Source of the DNA: Diadema setosum
Lineage: Eukaryota > Echinodermata > Echinoidea > Diadematoida > Diadematidae
Direction of reading: 5' to 3'
Length of the DNA: 64,000 bases
Assembly (NCBI RefSeq): GCF_964275005.1
Contig: NC_092686.1
Span: 16,403,190-16,467,189 of the forward strand
The notes under the pieces are model-generated. The model was not told where the DNA came from, did not search any database, and worked only from the letters and a program-made list of their open reading frames with translations. Of the stretch, positions 41,101-55,000 are shown piece after piece (the first letter of the stretch is position 1; each line of letters starts with the position of its first letter). Both the position numbers and the translations under genes were made by a program.

Positions 41101-44100
41101 TGTTCACCCATCTACATAGTACAGGTCACAATGTGTCATGTCGTACATTTTCTCTGAATAACCCAAAGAAAAAAAAATATTTTGTAGTATGCCATACTCT
41201 TGGTGTAAGTATTTTATTGACTTTTTCCATTTCAATGTAGATGTTGATGAGTGTAGCCAGAGAAATCACAATTGTCAACCTAAAGAGCGCTGCGTGAATA
41301 GAAGAGGGAGCTTTGACTGTGAACCCTGCCCCCTTGGCTTCCAGGTTGATGAGAATAACAGATGCACAAGAGGTAGGAGTATAATGTTACATATTACATG
41401 GATCATGGAATGGAGGGCGGAGAAGGCTTCCCATCCCTTACCTCCACCAACAAAAAAACAAAAACACAAAAACAATCATCTGGAAGACAGAGGTAGAAAT
41501 TCCAGAAAATCCACTGAACTTTCCTAGATTCCTGTCCCCTTTCCCAGTGATGGTGGTGGTATTGTGGTGATGATGATGGGTGGATCCCCCTCCTCCCCCT
41601 CCTCTCACACTCCCCCTCCCCCCCCCCCCAGCACACCACAATACTATTAAATGTTTTATGGTCCTTGACATATTATTCCCATGGCCAGGATTTTTATTAG
41701 GTGATGTGTAATGTGACTTTTAATGGTGTTAAAAGATCAGTCTTGACATTCCTCATGTGCATTTGCTTACATTCCCTAATGTAGCAGGAGGAAAGAAGCT
41801 GGCAAGGTGCCTGGTGACAAGTTTGCAACCAGCATGAGACAGTGTAAATGCTCAGTTATTGCTTCGCTGACTTTCATGTGTCTAACGTTTGATATTGAGT
41901 GTAAGTGAGTTTGTGTCATCCACACTGTCTTCTCACTGCATGTGTAGGTTCTGCCAGTGTGATCAATTTGTGATTAAGTCGATTGCTTTGAATGCTGTTC
42001 TAGATTATGGCATTGATTATTCAATATCACAAACAAAAATTAGAAACACTTAATGCTTAAAATGCAGTGACATCCTTTGGATCTACTCCGACTGGAGCTT
42101 ATACTCATTCCCTGATACATTTTCTGTAGTTGAGAATCAATTTTGTATGAATATTGTGTTGATCCAATTGCTATCTACAGTTCTTAATAAAGCATATATG
42201 TATATATATATATATATATATATTTGCTCATTATGTTTTGATTTGATTTAATTTGATTTTGTCGCAGATGTTGATGAATGCCAGGAAGGAAATGACCGAT
42301 GTGGTGAGGGAACTCAGTGTCAAAACACTCATGGGGCATACGAATGCGCATCTGTGTGTATGCAGGGGTTCGAGTACAACAGAGCTTTACGTGCTTGCAT
42401 GGGTAAGCATGCTTGTTTGTTTGATGTTATTGTAAAGCCTTTTTATGATGTAACATACAGGAACTGCAGAAGTTTGATACTGTCATACTGTCATGAACAG
42501 TAAGACTACACTACTACCGCATTATATAGAGGTGAACTTTTATCAATTAGGGCATACAATTCAGTTCAATTAAAATAAATTTCATTTCCATTATCAAAAA
42601 TTCTCTCAGAAATGACAGTAATGTAATACAATACGTATAATAATACATTTGAAAGTAGAAGAGAAAATGAGCAAATGCCTAACCTAGATCTATAGAATAT
42701 TCAAAGTTATTGTGTTCTTGGAAAAAGAGGCCCACTTAACAGACAAGCTTTTAGACATGCTGCCTGTTTTTAGAAAAAACAAACAAACAAACAAAGTATG
42801 GTTTAGTGAAAAAGAGCCCTAAGTATTAAACTTTTGTAGGCAAATATGCTCTGGACAAGCTACATTGTTAGATTGCTTTTCTTCAACTTTACAGAGATGT
42901 TGAGTATTGATAGGAGAACACACCCATTTTTATTTATTTATTTATTATTATTATCATTTTTTTTTTTTTTTGGGGGGGGGGGGGTGCTGCTGCCCTTATT
43001 GATCTATCTTTCCCAGGGCCTGAAGTCACCCTGACCAGATTAACAGTTGGAGCAATGCTCATGAATACAATATTTTGGTTGTTTCACAGTAGAGTTCATT
43101 AAAACTTCATATATGGAAGTGTATTGTCGATTATTCTAGGTTTCAGTCATTTTCAGGGTGATGATACGCCACCTAAAACTGTGACCTTTCTTTCTTTTTT
43201 TTAATGTCATTTTTCTCTTGTCTTGGTCTTCAGATATTGATGAGTGTCGCCGCGGACAAGCCAACTGTGCCATCTATGAAGTATGTCAGAACCTGAACGG
43301 CAGTTTCAGCTGTGGGTGCAGAAGAGGCTTCAGACCCAATGGCTATGGACAGTGTGTTGGTGAGTACTAATTATCTTTCTTTCCTGGTTCAGTGAAAACT
43401 ACTTCCTCAAGATGGCTGAATCTCATCTTTGTTTTCACCAAGAAGGGTGCTTAAGTTTCTTTCCGGTTCAGTGTCTATCTGAGCAAATACCACTGGACAA
43501 TTCATGAATAAAAATCATAATTTTGCTTGGCACTTATATCAATTTCTTTAAGACTTTTTTTAGAAACTTGCATGAATGTCAAGATATAATGTTCAAAGTC
43601 ATTAATAAGCTGTAGTCATTACAAATCAAAATTTACTATCAACTTACAAGTTTTATAAGAATGTTTTCTATTACCTAAGAACCTTTATTTTCTCTAGATT
43701 TCATGCCATTGAGAAATTTTCAATAAATAATTTAGTTGGCTAGAGTAAAAAAAAAAATATCGGGGGAAAGGGTCTATATGATTTTGTTGGAAGCACACTT
43801 ATTACCAGATGAATTGACTTAAGCTGGGAAATGCTTGAAAATTGGCACAAGCGGACTGCAACAAGGCAATTAATCAATTATTATGATTGACACATTTTGG
43901 ATGCGTAGATTATATACAGGCATCTATTTATGAAATGTGAATGAAAGAATGAAAGTTGAAAGGTAAAGCCTAGTTGAATTGAAGACAAAGTGTGAATATG
44001 CAAGAGGAAATTGTGGCTGCATGTTAAGACACTGATGGGTCATTCTGTGGTCATTTAAGCAAAAGAATGAAATGTAAAATTCAATCATTTTTATCAATTT

Positions 44101-47100
44101 TTATTTTCAATCAGACATTAATGAATGCGTTGAGGGGCAGAGCGAATGCCTTCCCAACCAGCGGTGTTACAACCTACAGGGCCAGTACCAGTGCAGAAAT
44201 ATGTGCAGAAATGGATATAGGTATCTTCCAGTCAGAAACTACTGTGAAGGTAAGAGTGTGAGAATTACTCAAGATATTGAATGTCTTCTTTTGCCTTAGA
44301 TTCAGTTTTTCAAATACCAGTCTTGTGTTTTATGTTGAAAGCCATTTGCTGCATTTTTGGAATATTCCTCAGAATTTTGTTCCCATGTTTCACTTCTGTT
44401 TATTTGAAACTGTGTTACGGAACTACTATTGAAATTATCTGAAAGAGAATATTGCATGAATTGAGTTGCTATGCTGGATGCATTTATCAAACATCTGTAT
44501 AAATGTTATTGGCCTATTTCACAGGTTGAGCATGTCGGTGTAATTTTTTGATAATGCATCAAACATATACATGTACATGTAAAGTGAAGTCCTAATATAC
44601 TTTCAGATTATACAATTACAATGTATGCGGTGATCTTTTTGTATATACCTAAATAAAACTGAATGATAAAGTAAAACTTTACATACCAGATTTCATAGGT
44701 ATATAATGCTCTAATAATGTAGTTGCAACAACATCTTTCTCAATTTGTGTTTTCCCATGTAAATATTACACCAATTTTTATGACAGATGCGCATGAAGGA
44801 GATATATAATACATATATATTCTATTATGTGCTTTTAGATATTAATGGTTAATGTGCATGAAGTAATATATTTTGTATGTTTTATGTGTGCTGTAGATAA
44901 TATCAATGGTAAGCATGCTCGAGAGTGATATGTTTCATATATTCCCTTTGTGATTTAGATATAAATGAATGTGCAGAAGGAAGCCATCGTTGTCAAGACA
45001 ACCAGCAGTGCATCAACCAAGAAGGAGGTTATGTCTGCCAGTGTCCAGCAGGTCACCAAGCTAACAGGGAACAGGGGACTTGTGATGGTCAGTCACTTAA
45101 ATGTATTTTTATGCAACACGTGACAGAGTGTTCTCCACCCACTTGACTTCAAAGTAAAATTTATCTGCATTTGTACTTTTATGCTGGTAAAATATATATG
45201 AAATGAGGCAATTGCTCTTTTTTATAAGTTTGATATGTTCTTTTTTATGTGTTTGATGCTCAGATGTAGTTCATAATGATCATTGCAAGGAGAAAATGAA
45301 GAAATGAGAGGAACCATGGAAGTGGATGATGCAAAATGAGGAAAGAGCTCCCTTGAAAGTATGCACATTGGTTTCAGGGATGTTCTCCATTGTGGGAAAT
45401 TGAGGAGAAATTAAATTTTGGACTCATACTGGGCTGATCTACCCAGTTTTATATTGTCCCAGGATGTTGTGTCTCAAGAGTGCATATAACACTGATTGCA
45501 CCATCTGAGAAGGAAATGCTGAAAAACTGCAAAGTGCTTGCTACTGGCATTTTGATGATATCAAATATTCAATTGACATCAAAATTTTCTTTGACTTATC
45601 CATAGAATCTAAACAGATGATGACATTGTAGTTGGGAGCATGCAGAATGTTCCCTCCTAGACCAGTCAACATCTGTATAGTGTAACACCACTTCCTTGAA
45701 TTATCACATCTGCTTTTGCATCCTCAAAGCATGTAAAGTGCATAAATATGATGGTACAAACTGCCAACCATACCAGAGCATCACTGGCAAAGCTAGGAGT
45801 GAAAGACACGAAACATTATTATAAGATAAAAAAAAAACTGGATTGATCGGTGAAACCAGCCAGTGTAGATCTAGAGAAGTCCTGTATATCCAGATTGCTT
45901 GTACAAGAGCAAATATTTATTTCTTGTCTCTTTCATAGATATTGATGAATGTCGACTGGGTTTGTGTCGTGGCACATGTCAGAACTTACCTGGCTCCTAC
46001 GTGTGTACCTGCCCCTCTGGCTACTCTCTGATGGAGAACAAGGTCACCTGTAAAGGTAAAACTTTGTGGTTTTTCTCTCCTATTCTTTTTTCATGTTTCT
46101 GTGGTGGCCTTAATTTGTGAATCAAGCCAAAAATTTTTTAGGCTTTAAAAAAAGAAGAAAAATGTGATGTAGAAGATCTTGATGTTAAAGGCTTTGATTT
46201 TATCATTTGGTTTCACTGTTGCCATTGGAGTAGGAGAATCAAGCAGTGGCCATTAGCCTTATAAAATGTGAGGTGATATTGAAAATTCCATATGTCATCT
46301 TATTGAGATGGTGATGTTAATTTCCCATATGATTTTTCCCATATGATTATAGTGTAAGTTTTGTTTGTAACTTCAACCTCAAAAGAGCTGAAAGAGGGGG
46401 GCTCCCAGTCCCCTCCCCTTACAGAATTTATTGTCCTGCTGTTCAACTGCTGCAACTTTCAAATTCATCTTCCATGACTTTTCTTTGATGTTTTGTGCTA
46501 ATTTTGATACCAAATTAGTTGGGGTGAGATATATGTTTCTGGTGCGAGATTACTATACCTTAATATCAAATGTGCATGTTTGACATTTGCTTATGTTATC
46601 CTATGGCCAAAGATGCATATTTCCACAAATCAGTACTAATCCCATTGACTATTTAGGATTAGTGAGACTCACTTGATATATTTGGTATGATGGTATATTA
46701 TTTTCATGAGATCTGCTCATATCTGAGCTTGCATACACATAGAGATATTATCTTTTTTTACAACTTTGTGATGTTGTTTCAATAGTAGCAGAGAGGAACA
46801 TTTCTCAAATTCAATAATATTCATCATATACATCGCAGATATTGATGAATGTGAAACTGGAAGAGATAACTGCTTACAAGATGAGTACTGCTTCAACACG
46901 AGAGGAGCCTTTAAGTGTGAGAGAATTCAGTGTCCGCCCTATTATCGGCTCCAAACAAGGTATGTTAATGCAAGTCATTTACAAGATTTGTTTTTGCCTT
47001 CCTCTGTATTCAAGTCAAGTACTGATAGTCATTGAATACAAGGTAAGATAGGCGATGAAAGGTTAGGGAGGTGGGTTCCATGAATTCCATTGTGGTTAAT

Positions 47101-50100
47101 GCAATTCCACAGTTCTTGGCATTTGTACCAAATGCAAGTTTCTGATCTCTAGAGCACCATTGTTTTTGATTGGATGTTGTGATAAAATGTACAAATTTAA
47201 GTCATAATTCAGGAAGAATACATGGAATTATTGAACATTTGTAATATCAAATCAAAACAAAGAATCCTGAAAAGTGAAATTAAGGGTGGTGAGTTGGCCT
47301 GTGAATCTTAAAAGTCTGAGGGGCAGAATAATCCTTCTAGTGGAAGTAAAAGATGATGTCATGTAGATTATTGCAGTAGACATTTATAGACATGTCCATA
47401 CAAACTGGCTTTTGACATGCCATGGTGAGGTCAAGTCATCTTGTGTGAATTTACATCTAACAAATCAGGGACCATGGAACACTATTTTTTTTTTTTTTTT
47501 TTTTTTTGGGGGGGGGGGGGTTCAAGGTCAATGGAAAAGGAACATGTGGGGCTTTTGTCCCAAAAGCTATTATACAATGGTCACGGGATGCAGAGACCCT
47601 AGTGTTAGGCTGCTTACACTTTTGAACTTGAGTATCAAAAGAAAATTGGCTATTTGTTTTCATAAAAGTGTAATTTTGTTGAACAAGTATACATATGTCC
47701 TCTGAGTGTTGTAGGGGTCTTAATGCTGAATTGTATGTATATAGTTCTATAAACTTATGCCCCTGTGCTTCTCAATTGATGTCTATATAGCTTTTTTGAT
47801 GCATTGATTGATTCGATATCATGATTTACTGTGCAGTGTGTTGTGAATTGCTTGAGAGTGGACACTGTATCAATGGGTGATGTTCATAATTTTGCATGAA
47901 ATTTGTTGTGAGTGTGAATGAAGATATGAAAGGTTATTATGTAAGATTGTCAATCCACTTTTGTTTTTGTTTTTTTGTGGGTTTTTTCTTCTTTTTTTTT
48001 TGGGGGGGGGGGGGGGTGATTCACAAACATCTGAAGACTTTGCAAGGACTACATGCTTGCTTGATGAACTTCACCCAAAATCCATTTCCACTGAAAAAGC
48101 AAAATCACTCTCTGGAACATTTGAAAGGAATATAAGTATATTTTTAATAGTGTGAGGGAAGACTGCGGCAGTGAGTCCAGCTAGACAATTCTTCAAAGGT
48201 GCAGGTTTTAGAACATGGTTTTTCAAAATTATTTGATTGTAAGAACCTAGAGCCTAGCAGACAGACTTTGAGTTCATCATAGACAAACAACACATATCTT
48301 TTCAACATGCCACGATCTCCCCTCGTACTTGTATATAACAAAAACCAACAACAACAGCAAGAACAGTGAAATATTTCTTGCAAAATTATGCCTTTGTGAC
48401 TGCCAGGACTATATTTGGTGTCAGTACATAATTGTTTCTTATCTACATACTATATGAATTATGCTGCAGTTCCCTTAGAAAGCATTCATCATTCTTCAAC
48501 CATGATAACAATGAGAAATGTCTACTGTATAACAAGTGTAAAACTTTAAAAGCATACAGCAGCTGTGTGTAAAATGTTTTTGCACCGTCAAGTCATATTG
48601 TTACTGGCTAGGTGTTGACAATGAAGAAAATTACAGCTTCTTACACATTATACAAACAGAAAAAAAAAAACAACTATTCCTTACACTAAATTTGGATTGG
48701 AACAAGCATACTTGTAAAAAAATATATGCATATAAGTGAATGTATACATTTTGCATGCTATCTTATTACAGTGTTTCTGACCAATAACATGTTGTTTCCA
48801 TGCATTTCACTTTGTATGCTCTGTACATTGAAGTGGAGTCATGTGTTGCTATTAAACTATATAGAAACTATATAGAATGTCTTTTGAAAGTGCATTGTAT
48901 TCATGCTATACAGAAATGATAACTATATATACTAAGACCATGTTTGTACTTGTGCAAGTGTCATGTGCAAATTTTGTGTGCCAGCATTGCGGTCGTTTTT
49001 GCTTCGGCGATGCAGCTTTTCCTCTCAACTAATCATGAATGGCATAACAGAAGAGCTTCGTCACTCTGTTGGTAAGTCTGCTTCTTTTAGAATTCTATGC
49101 ATTTAACCTCAGGTGGATTCAATTCATGTAACAAAATACAAATGATTCTGTTTCCAGGGCTATAGCCTTTTTATTTCTGGGGTATTCGTATTGCCAAATG
49201 TGTATTTGTTGGGGGTTTTTAAGTTGGGGTTTTCAATATTGTTTCAACTCTTTCTCTTCTGTAGGACTGCAGATAACCTATAATCTGAGCATTTATCTGC
49301 TCGTGCTTTTCTGGCGAGCTATTTATCATATTAAAGTGACTGGTTTATTCATCCAAATCATGATTATGAAATAAGTTGTACCACCTACTTGGAGGAAACC
49401 ATGTAGGTCATTATACAAAAAGGAGTTAGTAAGACTATTTAGTCCTTATTCATAAACAATAAGTTTAACATCGCTTGAAGAGTGTGTGAGCAGTGGTGGT
49501 GTTCTATATCCACACTAGGTCTTAGACCATTGTAGACAGTTAAAATTCTTAAAGTTGCATCAGTGTTAAAGGGTGTGTACAGTTCTGATCGAGGTGAGGA
49601 TTTAGCTTATAATGTTTTGCGAGATATTCAGAAACCACTCTGAGATGTCAAAGAACATGCAATTCTAAGGGGTATCAAAAGTTTATTTGATGAAAATCGG
49701 TTTTGAAATGGCTGAGATATCCAAATACAAGATGAAACAAAGAGATCCTAATAAAAGGCGTGGCCTGTCACCTTTTATTATTATCACTTTTTTGGATATC
49801 TCAGCCATTTGAAAACTAATTTTCATCAAATAAACGTTGAATCCTTCTTAAAATGACATGCTCTTTCATATTTCATAAGAGGTTTCTCATTATCTCACTT
49901 AGGAATGTTCAAAACATGAATCCCCACCTCAACCAGTACTGCACAGTCCCTTTAAGAGTTGAATGATGATGACTCCCAAATGTTAAAGGCCTTTGAATCC
50001 ACCTGTTTGTGATGTGGCTTGCACTTGTCTTGTGTAACATACCTGTCCACATATTGTGTTGTGTGTATATTTTTATTAGAGTGTAATTTGTGTCGGCATA

Positions 50101-51041
50101 ACACTAAATGGCAGAGTTTTGCTAGAATCAATTGGATACTGTATACGCCATATATTTTGCGAGTCTAAATTTTCGCGAATCAAGACTTCCCAACGATTTC
50201 ACAAGTGGTTAAATTCGCGATCGTGGAGTCCTGTACTGAACGTAGAAATGTGTACGCGTACGTCACATTCATATCAGGATCAGGGTCAATATTTTTGTGT
50301 GTTTTTAATTTTGTGAATAGTAGCTGACTCGTGAAATTCGCAAAAATGAAAACCTCACAAAATATTCGGTGTATACAGTACTTGTAGGAAACTTAAAGAA
50401 GGTCAAGGTGTATGTTCATTTTTATTTGATAGATGCAAGTATAGGATTTTTGAATGACAATTCTTTATTATGCTAGTTGGTTTAGAATATGATGAAAACA
50501 AATTATTGCACATGAAGAGTTTGATTGCAAAAACCGATAAGTCCATATTTGTCAAATGGAGATATTTGCGATTGAAGGTGAAGAAAAATAAAGAGAATAA
50601 TAAGAAAATTTTTGCTTCTTTTGACCATAACTTCAAAAATGTACCTTTATATGTAGTGACCAATATATCATGTAAAAGGTATTATTTTGTACTTTATGAC
50701 AGAGACCGTACTTCGAAATCTTCAAAAATGGACTTATCGGTTTTTGCAAACAAACTCTTCACATGAACCTCATGAGGATGAGAAGATGATAATAAAAGGA
50801 ATGTTGCTAGTATAAAGTTATAGATGTTTGATTAAAGTCAAGAATCGCAAAAGTTGATTGGAACCTAATTTCATTCAGTCACCACCACCATCTGGCAAAT
50901 ATGAATACATCTCAATTGCATGATGATAAAAAGATTTCATGCTGATTTCTTGCTATACTGCTTCCAGTTGAGATAATGATATCAAGAAATATTTCAGTTC
51001 AGCTTCCTAAAGGAACTTAAATGGTGTAAGGTATATGAGTC

Positions 51042-51074
<33 letters not shown>

Positions 51075-52086
51075 TATGTACATACATACTCGTATACATA
51101 ATATGTGTATATAAATTCACATATACATATTTATACCTACATACAAATGGAGGCTCACTACTCTATGCTTTCATTGACTCAAACTTTGTGAGAGCGTTGA
51201 CACCTATGGTAATCATATGACAGCATACATACCGATATTTATATGTCATTTTCCAAATAACTTTAGTGAAACCTGTCTCTTAATGTTTGGATGACACTAA
51301 CCATATCTATTTGCACTACTAATCAAATGTTAACAGATATAAACAGACATTTGGGATATTTCATATTTGAATTTTATCTATATTGTTAAAACTGATAATG
51401 GTAAAAAGGGGTAATAGAAATAACTTTCTTTATCAAACAAACAAATAGCACTATAGACATTAGGAAGACAATTTTTTTTATCCTGTGCATATATCAAAGG
51501 TGGAAGGAAATGTGTAGGTGCTTTGTATTTATTAATAGGAAATGTCATGATATAGAGTATTTAGTATATACCCCACATATATATCTACACTTTGTAGTTG
51601 GCTAAGTATGTGCAAAGCATTATTGCAGGTATAAATTTTTATGAGTATATTTGAGTGAAATATTCATCCAGCCTTGAAAGCTAATGGTAGGTTATTTGTT
51701 CTTGCAGAGCCAATATTTGCATCCGTGAGCCGTGTGAACATGGGAACACATACTGTCTGTTTCAGCCAGTCTCCATCAGCCACAAGTTCATTGACCTTCC
51801 AGGGGCCTTCCCAGCAGACACCGTCATATACCGGATACAGACGAAGGACAACCCCAAGTACGACTACTTCTACCGCATGCCTCGAGGCAATCGCAGCAAA
51901 GCGTTCAAGCTGGAGCAGCAGGGCTCCAAAGCGAGCGTCAGGGTGGTGCGCTCCATGGTTGGTCCTCTGGAGTTTGAGATCTTTGTGTACATGGAGGTCT
52001 ATCTGAAAGGAACGTCCACACTCGTCGGTGAATACATGACCAAGTTATTTGTGGATATATCCCCTCATCCATTTCCCTTTCAGTAG
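23086..52086 (+). CDS. FBLN1: Fibulin-1, C-type isoform (exons 1-15 plus C-type terminal exon)
   Basis: Fibulin-1 is a secreted, calcium-binding glycoprotein of basement membranes and elastic matrix. Join: 23086-23134, 31054-31304, 32041-32173, 32866-32994, 34197-34355, 38390-38530, 39660-39797, 40711-40851, 41241-41372, 42268-42402, 43234-43359, 44115-44249, 44959-45087, 45939-46055, 46839-46959, 51708-52086. The sum is 2415 bases, 804 residues and a stop, with no frame break. Order: signal peptide, anaphylatoxin-type modules (paired-Cys exons 2-3), one EGF-like module with an EDEC start, a Pro-rich linker and a non-calcium EGF, ten calcium-binding EGF modules (each starting D-I/V/N-D/N-E-C), then the fibulin C-terminal domain of the C-type. 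Potential N-glycosylation sites include NDT in exon 2, NIT in exon 4 and NYS in exon 6. Human fibulin-1C is shorter mainly because it has nine EGF modules rather than twelve. Confidence 0.95.
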
Positions 52087-55000
52087 TCGAGAGACAGAAG
52101 GTCTGTCTGGACATTTGAAGTCATATCCTTCTGTACCTACCTACAGGTCAGAGTCAATGGACTAGGGAGCGGCTCCTACTCAAAGGGAACATTAATTGTT
52201 GAGTTTGGGCTTCAAATTCTATGCAAATTCTATGCAAGCCATGATCTGCACTGAAGGTGGTTGCATTCAGGAGAATCTATGCATTTTTGTACTTGGTGAA
52301 CATGCAAAATGGAGTGATCTTACATGGACATGAGAATTCAGTCTGTCAGTTGTAAACTTTGCGCATGAGGAGCTACCTACCAGTGGTTATATACTTGTAT
52401 ACATTATTCATGCCAAGATGAAAGATCATGTAAAGCAGTATGTGCTTGAGTCTTTGTACCAAATGCCTTGACGTATATAAATTGGAAATTATCTCTTTGA
52501 AGATTGGTACCCAAATCATGCATATTCTATAGTATATGTGACCCTGCACCACAAAACCAACAAAAAGTCGCCAGACATGGATTTTTAGTGAATCGCAGAT
52601 GTTGAAAGAGCAGATTCTAAGCTTTAAAATGATGTATATCTCAATTCAAATGGACTCTCCTAACCTATCTAAATATTGGAAAGAAAGCACACACTCTGGA
52701 AAGGTGTGAACTGAGAAAATGGGAAAAATGGGACAAAAAACAGGATGTAAACCACCCTTGCAACAACAATGAAGGGATTATTAGATTAAGTTGAAATTGA
52801 GCATGCTCAATTAACACATTCTGTCCATAATAAATGCTAACTTTCAAGGTGGTAGCACTATCTATTCAAAAGTTATTAGAGTTGAAAGTGAAGGGTGTGC
52901 AAAGGATTTCTACAGAAATGAAAAAGGACCTCAAAAGACGTACCTAATCGCACTACTCTACAAAAAAAGGATTGTAGAAAAACTGCTGAAAACACACTTT
53001 CCAATTCGTTTTATGACTCCAGACTTAAGAGTAATTTAGACGAAGAATAGCTCTTTCAGAAAGTATGAAAAACTCAAGATTGACTTGGTTGACCTGTCTC
53101 ACCCTTTTGAGGTCCTCGCGCAAAATCAAGGGCTGCGACTTTGTGTTCGTTTTGTGATGCACGGTCACATATACAGTAGGTTAAATCTCACATTTCCAAC
53201 CCTCGGATAGATGGCTACTTTCCATGGTCCTCAGACACTTTGGCCAACTGCTCAAGTGATATGAATATTATGAATAGGGATTTCATAAATGAAGTGGTCC
53301 ATTTCTAATGCACAACAGTTTAATAGAGACGAGTGGGATGCCTTTATTGGAGGAACATTACTTATGATTGTTTTCTCTGTTAATAACATCATGCACAGCA
53401 CCACGAATGAAACTTTAAATCACACTTGATGAATGATTCAGAGCTAATATGAACTTGGTTGTAGTGAGAATACCAAATAATGTATAATTGATATTCTATC
53501 TGGCTATTCTGTGCATATCATTCCCACCACTTGCTCACCTGAAACAAGATGAAAACTTTATGTCATGCTGTCATTGCTAGATAGATACAGTATGTACAGT
53601 GTTCTGCAATGCATTGCTTAACCACAAGGTAAGCACATCAAGCTCATTTTTAAAGACCATGTTTTAATGAATGTTGGTTAATTCATAATTATTTGCTGGT
53701 GTAGCTTGCATTGCTCTGTATTTTGTTCTGCGCAAGTAGATTACATTGTCGTTACCCCAAAGTGATGCTTACATTTGTCAGATTAAGATAATAGTAGTTA
53801 TATCCTGAAGACTATTCTATCTCAGTTGTTATCTTTTGTAAAGGTCAAAAGATAAAATGCCACTGAAGTACTATTAAAATCAGTATAGCTGTCTTTTATC
53901 TGGTCCAGGATATGTCTACCAAGAGATGAGGAAATGTTCTCATTGGCTGATTGTCATCAGCCAATCAGAGCATTTCACAGAGCAAGAGCTTTTCTGCTTT
54001 GTGTAATTCTATATAACTGTGCATACTAGTAACTTGTGTGGATTGAGCTTCCATAGTGTGCATGCATTGATATCAACTATGCTCTATCACAGAGAACATA
54101 CTCTGTACTTTTGTTGAAAGATATTGTGGTACATGTATTTCAATGTTGTATGTCACACTGCCCACAGGTCAGGTACCGAAAGTTCCTTTAGTCTCATGTT
54201 CTATTCATTTTAGAATGATCCCATCAACATTTTGTAAAGTCTCTATGGAACAAATCTGACATTGTTGCCATTCAGCATGATCAAACTATAGTATGTTTTT
54301 TTTTTCAATCGAGTGGATAATTGCTTGCACCCTGATACTGGCAGCGAGTTCACTCAGTTTTGAGAGTAATATCTGTGATAGTGTGACTAGGTAATTTAAA
54401 TCAAATGTATGAAATTGTATCAAATGTTGGCAGCAAAGCCAAAGAATATTTCAACAGCTTTGATATACATGTATTCACTATAGACAGATGGAATATATCA
54501 AAGAAGAGATAGATTTAGAGATAAGCTTGTTTTCAGAATAACAACTTAAAACACAATTAAGAGTCACTAAACTCTTAATGAACACCATGCAAATTGTATT
54601 TTTTTCAGTCAAACTAGTATATCTCAATTCTTGTCTGACAAAAAAGTGATTGTAATAATGCATTTGTATAGAATGACACATGATGTTACATATGTATTAT
54701 ATTGTGGAGGGTGACAATAGTTTTAAAATATAATCCTCCATTAACTGATTGTTTTTGCAGACATCTGAGAAATAACTACAGACAAAAGCTTCCATGCATA
54801 TTGTTAATACTGATGGAATAAAGTTATATGACTGAAGTTCAGTATAACTGTGTAGTTCATATAACTCTGATGTTATTGGCATGGCTACATGTCACAGTGT
54901 ACTGGAGAAGTGTGTGCAAATTTACTTTTTTGTGTGTCAAGTGATGTTTTATATACAATTATGACACCACAGAGGTCTGGATTTTGAAAAATGTTGGAAG

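Larger units (their letters stand above)
38531..46838 (+). other. Fibulin-1 introns 6-14
   Basis: Nine introns of 0.4-1.1 kb (38531-39659, 39798-40710, 40852-41240, 41373-42267, 42403-43233, 43360-44114, 44250-44958, 45088-45938, 46056-46838) separate the phase 1-1 EGF exons. They contain a CT run at 38681, a reversed dispersed repeat at 40085, a C-run at 41618-41629, a TA run at 42194 close to the exon 10 acceptor, and a T-then-G run at 42957-42984. No extra EGF exon was found. Confidence 0.85.
46960..51707 (+). other. Fibulin-1 intron before the C-type exon (4.7 kb)
   Basis: It contains two T-then-G homopolymer runs (47485-47520, 47992-48016), a possible small cassette exon at 48985-49071, a TTAA-bounded foldback at 49566, two MITEs at 50137 and 50511, and a TA microsatellite at 51041. 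No confirmed coding exon. Confidence 0.8.
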
